Shown here: one piece after another, positions 30,153 to 38,533 of the stretch | Numbering within the stretch: position 1 is the stretch's first letter | Layout: every line of letters starts with the position of its first letter | Assembly (NCBI GenBank): GCA_900770945.1 | Contig: CAAGME010000038.1 | Span: forward strand, 1-38,807 | Source: Clostridia bacterium | GTDB lineage: Bacteria; Bacillota; Clostridia; Christensenellales; Borkfalkiaceae | Direction of reading: 5' to 3' | DNA length: 38,807 nucleotides | Notes under the pieces: generated by a model | What the model saw: only the letters and a program-made list of their open reading frames with translations | Database searches by the model: none | What the model was told of the DNA's origin: nothing | Program-made: the position numbers and the translations under genes

Positions 30153-31361
30153 TTAATTGTTTCCGGACGCCGTACGGCTGTAGTCTTTGACTTTTACATT
30201 CAAACCGTCAATCGTAAATTCGGAGATATCCTTTATAGTTACGGGTACGTTGAACTTGAAGTTTCCGCTGACGGTTACGTCTAATCCGTTGGGAACCACA
30301 AAACGGAAATTGGTTTTCATAGCTTTGAAAACTCCGTTTTTGTCGATTGTAACTTCTAATTCGAGCTTGCCGGGGAACATTTCGGCAAGCTGCTTTTTCA
30401 TCGATTCGAATTCTTCTATCGCCCTCTCGTCAAAGACTTCGGAAAGCATTTGATACTCAAACGATGATGACGACTCAGACATCCTGCGCCAGAAATACTC
30501 GTAAAGCGTTTCGTTTTCGTCTTTCGCTTCGGGCATATACGCGGAGAAACCGATGCCTTTTAATACTTCGTTATAATAATCAATAAGCTTTTTTGCTTTT
30601 ACGTCGCCTATAAGCGACACTATAAGCTTTTTAACAGGGCTTTCGTCGTCAAAATAAAGGTTGCGCATCGTTTTCGACGGATACTTTTTTGCGTAAGCTA
30701 AGGTATCTTGCGCAATCTTTCCAACTTTCGCCAAGACTTTTTTACCGTCAAATTTTATAATTACATCGCCGGCAAAAGTTTTTCTTACCGATGGCTCAAG
30801 GAATTCGACAAGTCCTTTCATAAAGCTGTTAGACATCTCGATGAAAGCTTCATCGTATTCCTTTATATACGCCGGAATTTGATATTTAGCCATGATTATC
30901 GGGTCAGCCGCATAAAATCCTATTTCTAAAACATTTGCGGAAGATTTAAAACGCTTCTCAAATGTTCTCATATTCGCAGAAGCGTACTCTTTTGAATCTT
31001 CGCCAATCTCATCTCTATAGCCAAAACTCCCGTTAGGACGAACAAAGCCGGCATTGTAAGTTTTAAAACCGGATTCATCCATATATACGAAAATATCTTG
31101 CACGGGAAAGTCGTTCTCAAGCCTTTGGTTAACGAGATACTGCCATACATTTTTTTTAGTCACTTTGTCTTTATAGGTATACGACATTTCGACTTTCACC
31201 TCTGCGGTGAAGGAATTGTAATTGCCGTCCTTTTGGACTTGTTCGGCGGCACTCAATAAGGCTTGAGTGGCTACGGCAGTGTTTTTGCCCGCACAACCGG
31301 TGAGAGCTGCGGCAAAGATTAAAACAAGAGTAAGCAATAAGCACAAAATTTTCTTTTTCAT
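30153..31361 (-). CDS. Lipoprotein of unknown function
   Basis: The start is ATG 31359-31361 with TTGGAG nine bases upstream; the apparent start at 31376 is the TTG within that site. The 402-residue protein begins MKKKILCLLLTLVLIF and has the lipobox LTGC. The mature part contains no motif I recognise. It has long helical stretches (EAFIEMSNSFMKGLVEFLE, IEEFESMKKQLAEMFPGK) and a C-terminal region of alternating strands (ELEVTIDKNGVFKAM, VTVSGNFKFNV), somewhat like substrate-carrying or LppX-type envelope lipoproteins. That resemblance is a guess. It lies 50 bases after the M42 peptidase gene and is probably co-transcribed. Confidence 0.8.
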   Translation of the reverse strand: MKKKILCLLLTLVLIFAAALTGCAGKNTAVATQALLSAAEQVQKDGNYNSFTAEVKVEMSYTYKDKVTKKNVWQYLVNQRLENDFPVQDIFVYMDESGFKTYNAGFVRPNGSFGYRDEIGEDSKEYASANMRTFEKRFKSSANVLEIGFYAADPIIMAKYQIPAYIKEYDEAFIEMSNSFMKGLVEFLEPSVRKTFAGDVIIKFDGKKVLAKVGKIAQDTLAYAKKYPSKTMRNLYFDDESPVKKLIVSLIGDVKAKKLIDYYNEVLKGIGFSAYMPEAKDENETLYEYFWRRMSESSSSFEYQMLSEVFDERAIEEFESMKKQLAEMFPGKLELEVTIDKNGVFKAMKTNFRFVVPNGLDVTVSGNFKFNVPVTIKDISEFTIDGLNVKVKDYSRTASGNN

Positions 31362-31411
31362 TTTTGTTTTCTCCAAAATTTTTATTTACTAAGCGACTTA
31401 TACCGAAAACG

Positions 31412-32443
31412 CTATACGCCGAGGTAGCCTTTTAAAACAAGAAGAACGTTTTTAACGCCGTCAACGTGGCTGCGTTCATAGCCGTGGCTTGCGTAAACGC
31501 CTGCGCCGATAAGACCGTGGCGAACGTCATACCCCGCGCGGAGAGTGGCTTCCACATCCGAACCGTAATGCGGGTAAACGTCTACGGCGTAGTCGGCGTT
31601 TTCCTTTTTGGCGGCTTCGATAAGCTTGCCGACGACTTCGTAATTATACGGTCCGCCCGAGTCCTTGGCGCAGATGGAAACCTGTTTTTCGGTGCAGGTT
31701 ACGCCTTTGCCGACGCAACCCATATCGACGCTAATCGCTTCGGTAACGCCCTGAGGAACGGAAGCAGAGCCGCCGTGACCGACTTCTTCGTAAACGGTAA
31801 CATGAATATATGTATGCCGCGGCGGAGTTATTTTGTTATCGGAAAGGTACTTTGCAAAGCCCAAAAGTATGCCGACGGACAACTTGTCGTCCAAAAACCT
31901 ACTCTTGATATAGCCGGATGAAGTAACGTGCGAACGCGGATCGAAGCAAACGATATCGCCCACTTCTATGCCGAGTTTGCGAGCGTCGGCGGCGGTCTTT
32001 ACATCCTCGTCGATAACGACTTCGGTAGTATCAAATGAGCGTTCGGTCTTAGAATAATCGCCGTTGACATGAACGGAAGCGTCCACGAGTTGGAGCGTTC
32101 CTTCGTAAATTTTGCCCGAGCGAGTGTAAATGCGGACGTTTTCCGCCTCGCCGTTGTTGGCGTTCATGCCGCCGAGCGGGGTTAAAACGAGCCTGCCGTT
32201 ACTCTTTATTTCCTTAACCATTGCGCCGAGCGTGTCGGTATGGGCTTCTAAAAGAAGCGCGTTATCATATCCGCCGAGGTCAACCAAAACGCCGCCTTTT
32301 TGCGTGATAACCGACGTATAGCCTAACTTTTTGAATTCTTCCGCGACAAAATCGACGGCTTTAACGGTAAAGCCGGACGGACTGTCTATTTTGAGCAAGT
32401 CGAGCGTTTTTTCGACCGCATAATCAACGTATTTTTCGTCCAT
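31412..32443 (-). CDS. M42-family metallo-aminopeptidase
   Basis: The 343-residue protein fits the M42 (glutamyl aminopeptidase/FrvX-like) family of cytoplasmic dodecameric di-metal peptidases. Metal and catalytic residues appear in EAHTDTLG (His68, Asp70), SRFLDDKLSVG (bridging Asp), VYEEVGHGG (catalytic Glu pair) and VDMG, with the last His in YASHGYERSH. These enzymes remove N-terminal residues from short peptides. AAGGAG precedes the ATG, and a consensus promoter lies upstream. Confidence 0.92.
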   Translation of the reverse strand: MDEKYVDYAVEKTLDLLKIDSPSGFTVKAVDFVAEEFKKLGYTSVITQKGGVLVDLGGYDNALLLEAHTDTLGAMVKEIKSNGRLVLTPLGGMNANNGEAENVRIYTRSGKIYEGTLQLVDASVHVNGDYSKTERSFDTTEVVIDEDVKTAADARKLGIEVGDIVCFDPRSHVTSSGYIKSRFLDDKLSVGILLGFAKYLSDNKITPPRHTYIHVTVYEEVGHGGSASVPQGVTEAISVDMGCVGKGVTCTEKQVSICAKDSGGPYNYEVVGKLIEAAKKENADYAVDVYPHYGSDVEATLRAGYDVRHGLIGAGVYASHGYERSHVDGVKNVLLVLKGYLGV

Positions 32444-32471
32444 AAAGTCTCCTTGAATTTAACATATACAT

Positions 32472-32500
32472 ATTTTATCACAGCGAGAAAAAATTTTCAA
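32472..32500 (-). promoter_or_regulatory. Promoter of the M42 peptidase gene
   Basis: On the minus strand TTGAAA (32495-32500), a 17-base spacer and TAAAAT (32472-32477) lie about 30 bases before the ATG. Confidence 0.7.
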
Positions 32501-32545
32501 GCTTTTTTGCGGGATTACGTTTTTTATCTACTAAATACTCATAAG

Positions 32546-32575
32546 AAAAAGCCCGCCCGAAAAAGGCGAGCTTTT
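32546..32575 (-). terminator. Terminator of the purine transport operon
   Basis: AAAAGC-C-CGCC pairs with GGCG-A-GCTTTT (one mismatch, loop CGAAAAA) and is followed by TTTTTC on the minus strand, 20 bases after the last permease gene. Confidence 0.8.
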
Positions 32576-32595
32576 AAAAAACAAAATAATAAGTA

Positions 32596-33573
32596 TTACC
32601 GTTCTTCGCGGAAGTAATTGGTGCCGAGGGCGGCGGGGGGTTGGGTTTCTTTTTTGCCAACGATGCTTGTTACGATGAGGACAATTATTGCAACCATATA
32701 CGGCGCAAGTTTTACGAGTTCTTTTTGCGCAAGCGAAAATTGTATTCCAAATGCGACATTACTGTAACTAATCAATACATAGAAAAGACCGAACACGAAA
32801 GAACCGAGGATAGCTAAATCGGGCTTCCATACGGCGAAGATTACGAGCGCGATTGCAAGCCAACCGAATGCTTCGATTGTAGAAGAGTTTTGCCAACTGC
32901 CGCCAACATAGTCCATAACGTAGAAAAGTCCGCCGATACCTGCTATCGCGCTACCGATAAGAATTGCACCGTACTTATAAGCGTTTACGTTTACGCCCGC
33001 CGCATCCGCCGTGGCGGGATTTTCGCCCACCGCGCGCAAATTAAGACCTATTCTCGTACGCTTAAAGACGATTGCGACAGCTATTGCAACGGCGATTGCA
33101 AGATAAACGAGAACTCCGTGAGAAAGGAAGATTTCTCCGAACCAGCCGAGCTTATCTGCAAACGGCAAGGAATAACGCATAACTTTACTCGCCCAAGCAA
33201 AACGGTCCATGTTTATGGTTTTCATAAAATAATCGGTAAAGCCCGAGCCGAAAGTAGTAAGGGCAAGACCCGTTATATTTTGGTTGCACCTTAAAGTTAC
33301 GGTCAGAAACGCATATATCGCGCCGCCGAACGCCGCGAACAACATCGCAAAGAAAATAGAAATAAGAACAAGTAGGAGCCAAACAGCGTCTTCTTGCGAA
33401 GCAAGAGCATTCATATAAATAGACGCGCCGAAACAACCTCCGAACGTTCCCATACACATAATGCCCGGAATACCGAGGTTAAGATGACCCGATTTTTCCG
33501 TGATTATTTCACCTATGCAACCGAAAAGAAAGACCGTGCTTATACTTATAGCACTCATCAAATAAATAACCAT
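32596..33573 (-). CDS. BMP-type ABC transporter permease 2
   Basis: The 325-residue membrane protein has about nine to ten helices. GEIITEKSGHLNLGIPGIMCMG and RAVGENPATADAAGVNVNAYK are the conserved segments of the BPD_transp_2 permeases paired with BMP-family binding proteins (YufQ/NupC type). It forms the channel with the preceding permease, whose stop codon it overlaps. With xpt in the operon the cargo is probably a purine nucleoside; this is inference from context. It is the last gene before the terminator. Confidence 0.9.
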   Translation of the reverse strand: MVIYLMSAISISTVFLFGCIGEIITEKSGHLNLGIPGIMCMGTFGGCFGASIYMNALASQEDAVWLLLVLISIFFAMLFAAFGGAIYAFLTVTLRCNQNITGLALTTFGSGFTDYFMKTINMDRFAWASKVMRYSLPFADKLGWFGEIFLSHGVLVYLAIAVAIAVAIVFKRTRIGLNLRAVGENPATADAAGVNVNAYKYGAILIGSAIAGIGGLFYVMDYVGGSWQNSSTIEAFGWLAIALVIFAVWKPDLAILGSFVFGLFYVLISYSNVAFGIQFSLAQKELVKLAPYMVAIIVLIVTSIVGKKETQPPAALGTNYFREER

Positions 33574-34679
33574 TATTTTTTACCCCCTTCCTTTTTGTCG
33601 GCTTTTTTTCTTGTTCTAAAATGAACCTTATAAGTAATAAAGAATTCGCAAGCGATTACGGCAAAATAAATTATGCCGAGAACTATATTTGATGCAGCCG
33701 TGTTTGTAAGATCAAATTCCGTTCTAACCGCACCCATCCCTTTATCGATAAACATAATAAAGAAAGACGTAAGAATTATCGCGAGCGGGTCAAGCTTACC
33801 GAGCCATGCCGCCATGATAGCCGTGAAGCCCATATTGTTTGCTAAGTTCGGGGTAATGGTGTGATTTATCGCGCCGACGAGAAGCAAACCTATCACACCG
33901 CATATCGCGCCCGACAAAACCATGGTTCTGATAATTACCTTTTTAACGTTTATGCCGACGTATCTTGCGGTGTTTTCGCTTTCGCCTACGACGGACACCT
34001 CGTAGCCGTGCTTACTGAACTTAAAATAGAAAAACATCAAAGCGGAAATCAAAGCCACCACTATAATCGTCAATAAATACGGATTGCCTATTTCCGGGAA
34101 ATTTGCATATTCGATAGGCGGGATCGTATTGGAGCCGGTCGAATGCCTTGTGATGAAGTAATTAACAAAGCCGATGGCTATATAGTTCATCATAAGCGTG
34201 AAAAGCGATTCGTTGGTTTTAAAAAAAGCTTTGAATATTGCAGGGATAACCGCCCAGACAGCTCCGGCAAGAATGCTTGTAACAATCATCAAAAGTATTA
34301 CTACGCCGTCCGATAGCTTTCCGCCTAAATAGAAAAGACAAATCATTGCGGCGAGCGCGCCCATCATTATTTGCCCGTTACCGCCAAGGTTCCAGAATTT
34401 CATTTTGAATGCGGGAAGAAGAGCCATAGCAACGCCGAGTAACAAGCACATATCTCTGAGCAAAACCCAGATTTTGCGCGATGAGCCGAACGCGCCGTTT
34501 ACAAGATACCCGAAAAACAATAAGGGGTTTCTGCCCGCGATTATTCCGCAGACAATCGCGCTTAACAAAAGTCCCGCGACAACGGCTATAGCCCTTATCA
34601 AAAGCGCTTTCTTTTTACTAATGTCGTTGCGCTTTGTTATGTGAAGCAAAGGTTCGCGCACGGTTTTTTCGTTAGTCAT
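33573..34679 (-). CDS. BMP-type ABC transporter permease 1
   Basis: The 368-residue protein starts with a cytoplasmic segment, then has about ten helices. FKMKFWNLGGNGQIMMGALAA and SVVGESENTARYVGINVKKV are typical of the YufP/NupB-type partner. It overlaps the ATPase gene by eight bases and the second permease gene by one, so the three are translationally coupled. Confidence 0.9.
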   Translation of the reverse strand: MTNEKTVREPLLHITKRNDISKKKALLIRAIAVVAGLLLSAIVCGIIAGRNPLLFFGYLVNGAFGSSRKIWVLLRDMCLLLGVAMALLPAFKMKFWNLGGNGQIMMGALAAMICLFYLGGKLSDGVVILLMIVTSILAGAVWAVIPAIFKAFFKTNESLFTLMMNYIAIGFVNYFITRHSTGSNTIPPIEYANFPEIGNPYLLTIIVVALISALMFFYFKFSKHGYEVSVVGESENTARYVGINVKKVIIRTMVLSGAICGVIGLLLVGAINHTITPNLANNMGFTAIMAAWLGKLDPLAIILTSFFIMFIDKGMGAVRTEFDLTNTAASNIVLGIIYFAVIACEFFITYKVHFRTRKKADKKEGGKK

Positions 34680-36435
34680 TGTTCTTAGCCTCCTTTTCGC
34701 CTTCTTCCGCCTTTTCCTCGGCTTCCTTCCACTGCTTGTCGGTTAAGTTGCTGTCTTTCGCCTTGCCGTAGTTTTTGTCTTTCTTTTCTTCGGTTAAGTC
34801 GAGAGAACCGGTCATCATAAGCCCGAGCTGCTCTTTTGTCGTTTTGTCGGCGTGGACTATGCCCATGTTTTTGCCGTGGCACAAAACCATTATCTTGTCG
34901 CAAAGCGCAAGCATTACGTCAAGGTCTTCACCAACGAACAAAATGCCAGTGCCTTTCTTTTTCTGCTCGTTTAGAATATCATAAATAGAATAAGCGGAGT
35001 TAATGTCAAGACCTCTTACGGGATACGCAGTGACAATGACGTTAGGCGCGGATTCGATTTCTCTGCCGACCAAAACCTTTTGAACGTTGCCGCCCGAAAG
35101 CTGTCTTACGGGGGTTTCACTCGACGGCGTTACTATCTGAAGTCGCTCTATAAGCGCGTTAGCGCGTCTTCTCGCGTCCTTTCTGTCGACGACGGGGCAA
35201 GGCATTTTGTTTATAACGCCCGTTATGCCGTTGGCCGCGGTTTTTAAAACGCTTATGAACTTGTTGTCGTTTTTATTTACTTCAAGCTTTTTGATATCGA
35301 ACTTTCTATCGCCGAAGGTTTTGAGCATCATGTTGTCGGTAACGCTCATCGACGGCACAAGACCCATGCCGAGTCTGTCCTCGGGAATAAAGCTCATCGA
35401 AATGCCTTTTTCGATAATCTTTTTAGCAGGCAAGCCGACGATGCTTTCGCCCTTGTGCATGATAAAGCCTTTCGATATAGGGCGAAGACCCGCGATAGCT
35501 TCGCAAAGCTCTTTCTGTCCGCAACCCGTTATGCCGGCAACGCCGAGAATTTCGCCGCCGCGGATATAAAAGCTTGCGTTGTCTATGGCGACGCTTCCGT
35601 CATCCGACTTAACTTCAAGTTCTCTTATTTCAAGCAAAGGTCTGTCGAACTTGGTTTCCGGTCTGTCGATTTTGAGTTCCACCTTTTTGCCGACCATCAT
35701 TTCGGTTAAAACGTTTTGGTTGGCGTCTTTTGTGTCGATCGTACCTATATATTCGCCTTTTCTCAATATCGCAACTCTATCGGAGATTTCCATAACCTCG
35801 TTGAGCTTATGCGTAATAATTATTATAGACTTGCCATCCTTACGCATGTTGCGAATAACCGCGAATAACTTTTGTGTTTCTTGCGGGGTTAAAACGGCGG
35901 TCGGTTCGTCGAGTATCAAAATATCGGCTCCGCGATACAACACCTTGACTATTTCAAGAGTTTGCTTTTCGGACACCGACATGTCATATATTTTTTTATT
36001 TAAGTCTATTTCAAAACCGTAACGATCGCAAATTTTTTGCACGTCGCTACGAATTTTTTTCAAATTAAATTTTATTTTTTTATCAAGTCCCAAGGCAACG
36101 TTTTGAAGCGCAGTAAAAATATCAACAAGCTTAAAATGCTGATGTACCATACCGATTTTTAAGTCGTAAGCGTCCTTAGGAGTCTTTATCGAAGCAAGCT
36201 TGCCGTCAACGTAAATATGCCCCTCGTCCGGGTAGTAGATACCGGAAAGCATATTCATAAGAGTGGTTTTGCCGCTGCCGTTTTCACCGAGCAAAGACAA
36301 AACCTCGCCTTTGTATAAATCAAAAGACACGCCCTTGTTTGCGTGTACCGTGCCGAAAGTTTTACCTACGTTTTCAAAACGCACGGTAACTTCTTTTTTT
36401 GTGTTTTCTATGCTCTGTACGGTCTTAGAGTCCAT
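34672..36435 (-). CDS. BMP-type ABC transporter ATPase with two nucleotide-binding domains
   Basis: The 587-residue protein has two ABC domains. The first has Walker A GENGSGKTT (about 49-57), signature MSVSEKQTLE and Walker B ILILDEPTA. The second has a degenerate loop GITGCGQKEL instead of GKS/T but a normal signature RQLSGGNVQK, as is usual for the YufO/NupA and sugar-type double ATPases. An Asn/Lys-rich insert of about 30 residues (about 378-408) lies in domain 2. The C-terminus is a charged tail (EEKAEEGEKEAKNND). It powers import of the substrate delivered by the BMP lipoprotein. An intercistronic hairpin separates it from that gene. Confidence 0.92.
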   Translation of the reverse strand: MDSKTVQSIENTKKEVTVRFENVGKTFGTVHANKGVSFDLYKGEVLSLLGENGSGKTTLMNMLSGIYYPDEGHIYVDGKLASIKTPKDAYDLKIGMVHQHFKLVDIFTALQNVALGLDKKIKFNLKKIRSDVQKICDRYGFEIDLNKKIYDMSVSEKQTLEIVKVLYRGADILILDEPTAVLTPQETQKLFAVIRNMRKDGKSIIIITHKLNEVMEISDRVAILRKGEYIGTIDTKDANQNVLTEMMVGKKVELKIDRPETKFDRPLLEIRELEVKSDDGSVAIDNASFYIRGGEILGVAGITGCGQKELCEAIAGLRPISKGFIMHKGESIVGLPAKKIIEKGISMSFIPEDRLGMGLVPSMSVTDNMMLKTFGDRKFDIKKLEVNKNDNKFISVLKTAANGITGVINKMPCPVVDRKDARRRANALIERLQIVTPSSETPVRQLSGGNVQKVLVGREIESAPNVIVTAYPVRGLDINSAYSIYDILNEQKKKGTGILFVGEDLDVMLALCDKIMVLCHGKNMGIVHADKTTKEQLGLMMTGSLDLTEEKKDKNYGKAKDSNLTDKQWKEAEEKAEEGEKEAKNND

Positions 36436-36462
36436 GTTTTCACCTTGTTAAAACAAATATAT

Positions 36463-36488
36463 CCAAGGGGCGAAGATACGCCCCTTGG
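36463..36488 (-). terminator. Intercistronic hairpin between the BMP lipoprotein and ATPase genes
   Basis: CCAAGGGGCG (36463-36472) pairs perfectly with 36479-36488 around a six-base loop. The bases following on the minus strand are T-rich but broken (ATATATTTGTTTT). It probably acts as a partial terminator or 3' stabiliser, so that more binding protein than ATPase is made. Confidence 0.6.
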
Positions 36489-36521
36489 GTACGTAAAATT
36501 GAGTTATTCTGTCAATGTAGA

Positions 36522-37808
36522 TTATTTAGTGTCATCTTTTCTGTAGCTAAGCTTAATGCCGTCGATATCCATATCGAAGTAAGGAGCGGAACGATTGGTC
36601 TTAACGTCGGATTCAGCGAAGTAAGTAATGCCGTCTGCGGTCGTCTTTACAACTTCAAGCCCGTTCTGCTTAGCGGAAAGAAGTTTACCGTTTTCATCGA
36701 ATTTAACGTCGGTAAGGTTAGCAAACTCGCCACCGGCATATCCGCCTTTTACGGTGAATTTGCTCGTGTCGAATATTTTGAGCGAACCGTTTCTTAAAGC
36801 CGCGGCGACTTTATCAAGTTCAGCTTGAGTTCCTTCTACGGGTGCCTTTTTACCGAGTTCGGTAAGAGCAACGGAACCGTTAGCAAAAGTCGAGCCGAGT
36901 TCGCCGCACCAGTCGTCGTCAATCTTCTTATTGTTAAGAACGCAATCGATGATGTATTCGAAGTAGGGCTGCCAGTTAACTCTGGAAGAAATGATAAAGG
37001 TTTCGGGGCATCTGGATTCGGTGCTGCCGTTGTAGGAAACGTTGGGAACTTTTGCGGTTTCGCAAGCGGTCGGAGCGCCCCAAGAGTCGGCGTGCTGAGA
37101 AATGATTACGCAACCCTGTTTGATAAGAGCGTTTGCGGAATCCTTTTCGTAACCTTCGTTGTACCAACTGTTAGTAAATTCAACAATCATGTTTACGGTT
37201 ATTGCATCAGTTACTTTAGCGGCAAAACCGGCGCGAACACCGAGGAGCCAAGAGGTGTACCCGGATTTAACTTCGGCGTAATCGTAAGCGCCTACGTAAC
37301 CGACGGTGATAACGCCTTCTTTAGCGATAGCTTTGTTCGTGGTGTACATAGCGGCAAGCTTAAGACCTGCAGCATAACCGGCAATATATCTGCCTTCATA
37401 GATGGAAGCGAAAGCATTGTGGAAGTTCGTCAAGGATTTATCGGTCTGGGTAGAAGTACCGGTAGCGTGAGCGAACTGAACTTCCGGATACGCTTTAGCA
37501 GCGTTTCTCAAATAAGGTTCGTGACCGAAAGAATCGGCAAAAACAAGCTTGCAACCCGCCTCGACAAGTTCGGAAGCATTGGTTTCAACAGAAGCATCTT
37601 CTTCTACGCCGGTTTTGATAAGAGCCCTAACGTTCTTAACCTTGCAAGCGGCTTTGAAAGCGTCGATGAAGTTCTTGTCGTAAGTAGAGTTTTCATCGTG
37701 GAGCGTGATAAGACCGACTTTCGTTCTGGTGTCTTCAGAGCATCCGGTGAAGGCTACACAGCCTACTGCGAGTACCGCGGTGAGCAATAAAGCTAAAAGT
37801 TTCTTCAT
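36522..37808 (-). CDS. BMP-family substrate-binding lipoprotein
   Basis: The 428-residue protein begins MKKLLALLLTAVLAVG and has the lipobox FTGC. VGLITLHDENSTYDKNFIDAF, NASELVEAGCKLVFADSFGH and EGRYIAGYAAGLKLAAM match the Med/PnrA-like BMP family of nucleoside-binding lipoproteins (YufN type). It is anchored outside the membrane and delivers ligand to the permeases. AGGAGG lies before the ATG, next to a short hairpin. It follows xpt by 94 bases without a terminator. Confidence 0.93.
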   Translation of the reverse strand: MKKLLALLLTAVLAVGCVAFTGCSEDTRTKVGLITLHDENSTYDKNFIDAFKAACKVKNVRALIKTGVEEDASVETNASELVEAGCKLVFADSFGHEPYLRNAAKAYPEVQFAHATGTSTQTDKSLTNFHNAFASIYEGRYIAGYAAGLKLAAMYTTNKAIAKEGVITVGYVGAYDYAEVKSGYTSWLLGVRAGFAAKVTDAITVNMIVEFTNSWYNEGYEKDSANALIKQGCVIISQHADSWGAPTACETAKVPNVSYNGSTESRCPETFIISSRVNWQPYFEYIIDCVLNNKKIDDDWCGELGSTFANGSVALTELGKKAPVEGTQAELDKVAAALRNGSLKIFDTSKFTVKGGYAGGEFANLTDVKFDENGKLLSAKQNGLEVVKTTADGITYFAESDVKTNRSAPYFDMDIDGIKLSYRKDDTK

Positions 37809-37831
37809 GTTATTCCTCCTACCCCTTTCTA

Positions 37832-37846
37832 AGGGGCAAAAAAATT
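37832..37846 (-). other. Small hairpin directly upstream of the BMP gene ribosome site
   Basis: CCCCTT (37832-37837) pairs with AAGGGG (37841-37846) around a three-base loop. It sits immediately before the AGGAGG of the BMP lipoprotein gene. The T run lies on the 5' side in the minus-strand transcript, so it is not a terminator for xpt. It may stabilise the mRNA or modulate translation. Confidence 0.45.
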
Positions 37847-37902
37847 AGTCAGAATGAAAATTTATTTTCGAGCCGCAATTCCTTAATAAGGACGGCTAAA
37901 AA

Positions 37903-38478
37903 TCATTGTTTGCGGAACTTTATTCCGTTTTCGCTCATTTCGTCCACAATGGCGAGAGATAAAACGTCAACGCCGTCTTTACGCAACTTGTCGCCGCCGC
38001 CCTGGTAACCCTTTTCTACCGCGGAGACGAACCCGACGAGCTTTGCACCCGATTTTTCGACGATTGTTTTAAGCGCGTAGGCCGCTTCGCCCGTTGCGAG
38101 AAAGTCGTCTACGATTAAGACTTTGTCGCTTTTGCCGATATAATCGGCGGAAACCATAAGCGTGTTGACGGTGCCGTGAGTGTACGACTTGGCAACGGCG
38201 GTTATCACGCCTTCGCCTAAGTTAGACGAACGGGATTTTTTTGCAAACAGCACGGGGCAATGGAAAAACCGAGCGACGAGCGAGGCAAAAGCAATGCCGG
38301 AAGCTTCTACCGTGAGAACCAACGTTACGCCGGCAGACTTAAAATGTTCGTAAACATATTCGCTCATCTTATCCATAAGGTCAACGTCTATGCGGTGATT
38401 CAAAAAACCGTCAACTTTTAAGATATCGCCTTTAAGGACTTTGCCGCGAGCAATAACGGTTTGTTCGAGAAGTTCCAT
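37903..38478 (-). CDS. xpt: Xanthine phosphoribosyltransferase
   Basis: The 191-residue protein matches Xpt. It starts MELLEQTVIARGKVLKGDIL, has the base-recognition segment LTVEASGIAFA, and the PRPP-binding motif VLIVDDFLATGEA (about 119-131). It converts xanthine and PRPP to XMP in the cytoplasm. It leads the operon that also encodes the BMP/ABC importer, which supports a purine substrate for that importer. A TTGACT-17-TATAAT promoter lies upstream. I see no purine riboswitch in the leader, which would be only about 20 bases long. Confidence 0.94.
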   Translation of the reverse strand: MELLEQTVIARGKVLKGDILKVDGFLNHRIDVDLMDKMSEYVYEHFKSAGVTLVLTVEASGIAFASLVARFFHCPVLFAKKSRSSNLGEGVITAVAKSYTHGTVNTLMVSADYIGKSDKVLIVDDFLATGEAAYALKTIVEKSGAKLVGFVSAVEKGYQGGGDKLRKDGVDVLSLAIVDEMSENGIKFRKQ

Positions 38479-38503
38479 TTCCGTCCCCCTTGTTTACGCT
38501 TAT

Positions 38504-38532
38504 ATTATAGGCAACCGCGAGCGTTTAGTCAA
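38504..38532 (-). promoter_or_regulatory. Promoter of the xpt/purine transport operon
   Basis: On the minus strand TTGACT (38527-38532), a 17-base spacer and a perfect TATAAT (38504-38509) lie upstream of xpt. The -10 box and the following bases are identical to the toxin-antitoxin promoter over 21 positions (38489-38509 and 29555-29575). Confidence 0.8.
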
Positions 38533-38533
38533 C

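Noticed and set aside
36825..37790. 321-codon plus-strand open frame opposite the BMP lipoprotein gene
   Set aside because: It is a complementary-strand shadow of a well-recognised protein, with no ribosome site or domain pattern.
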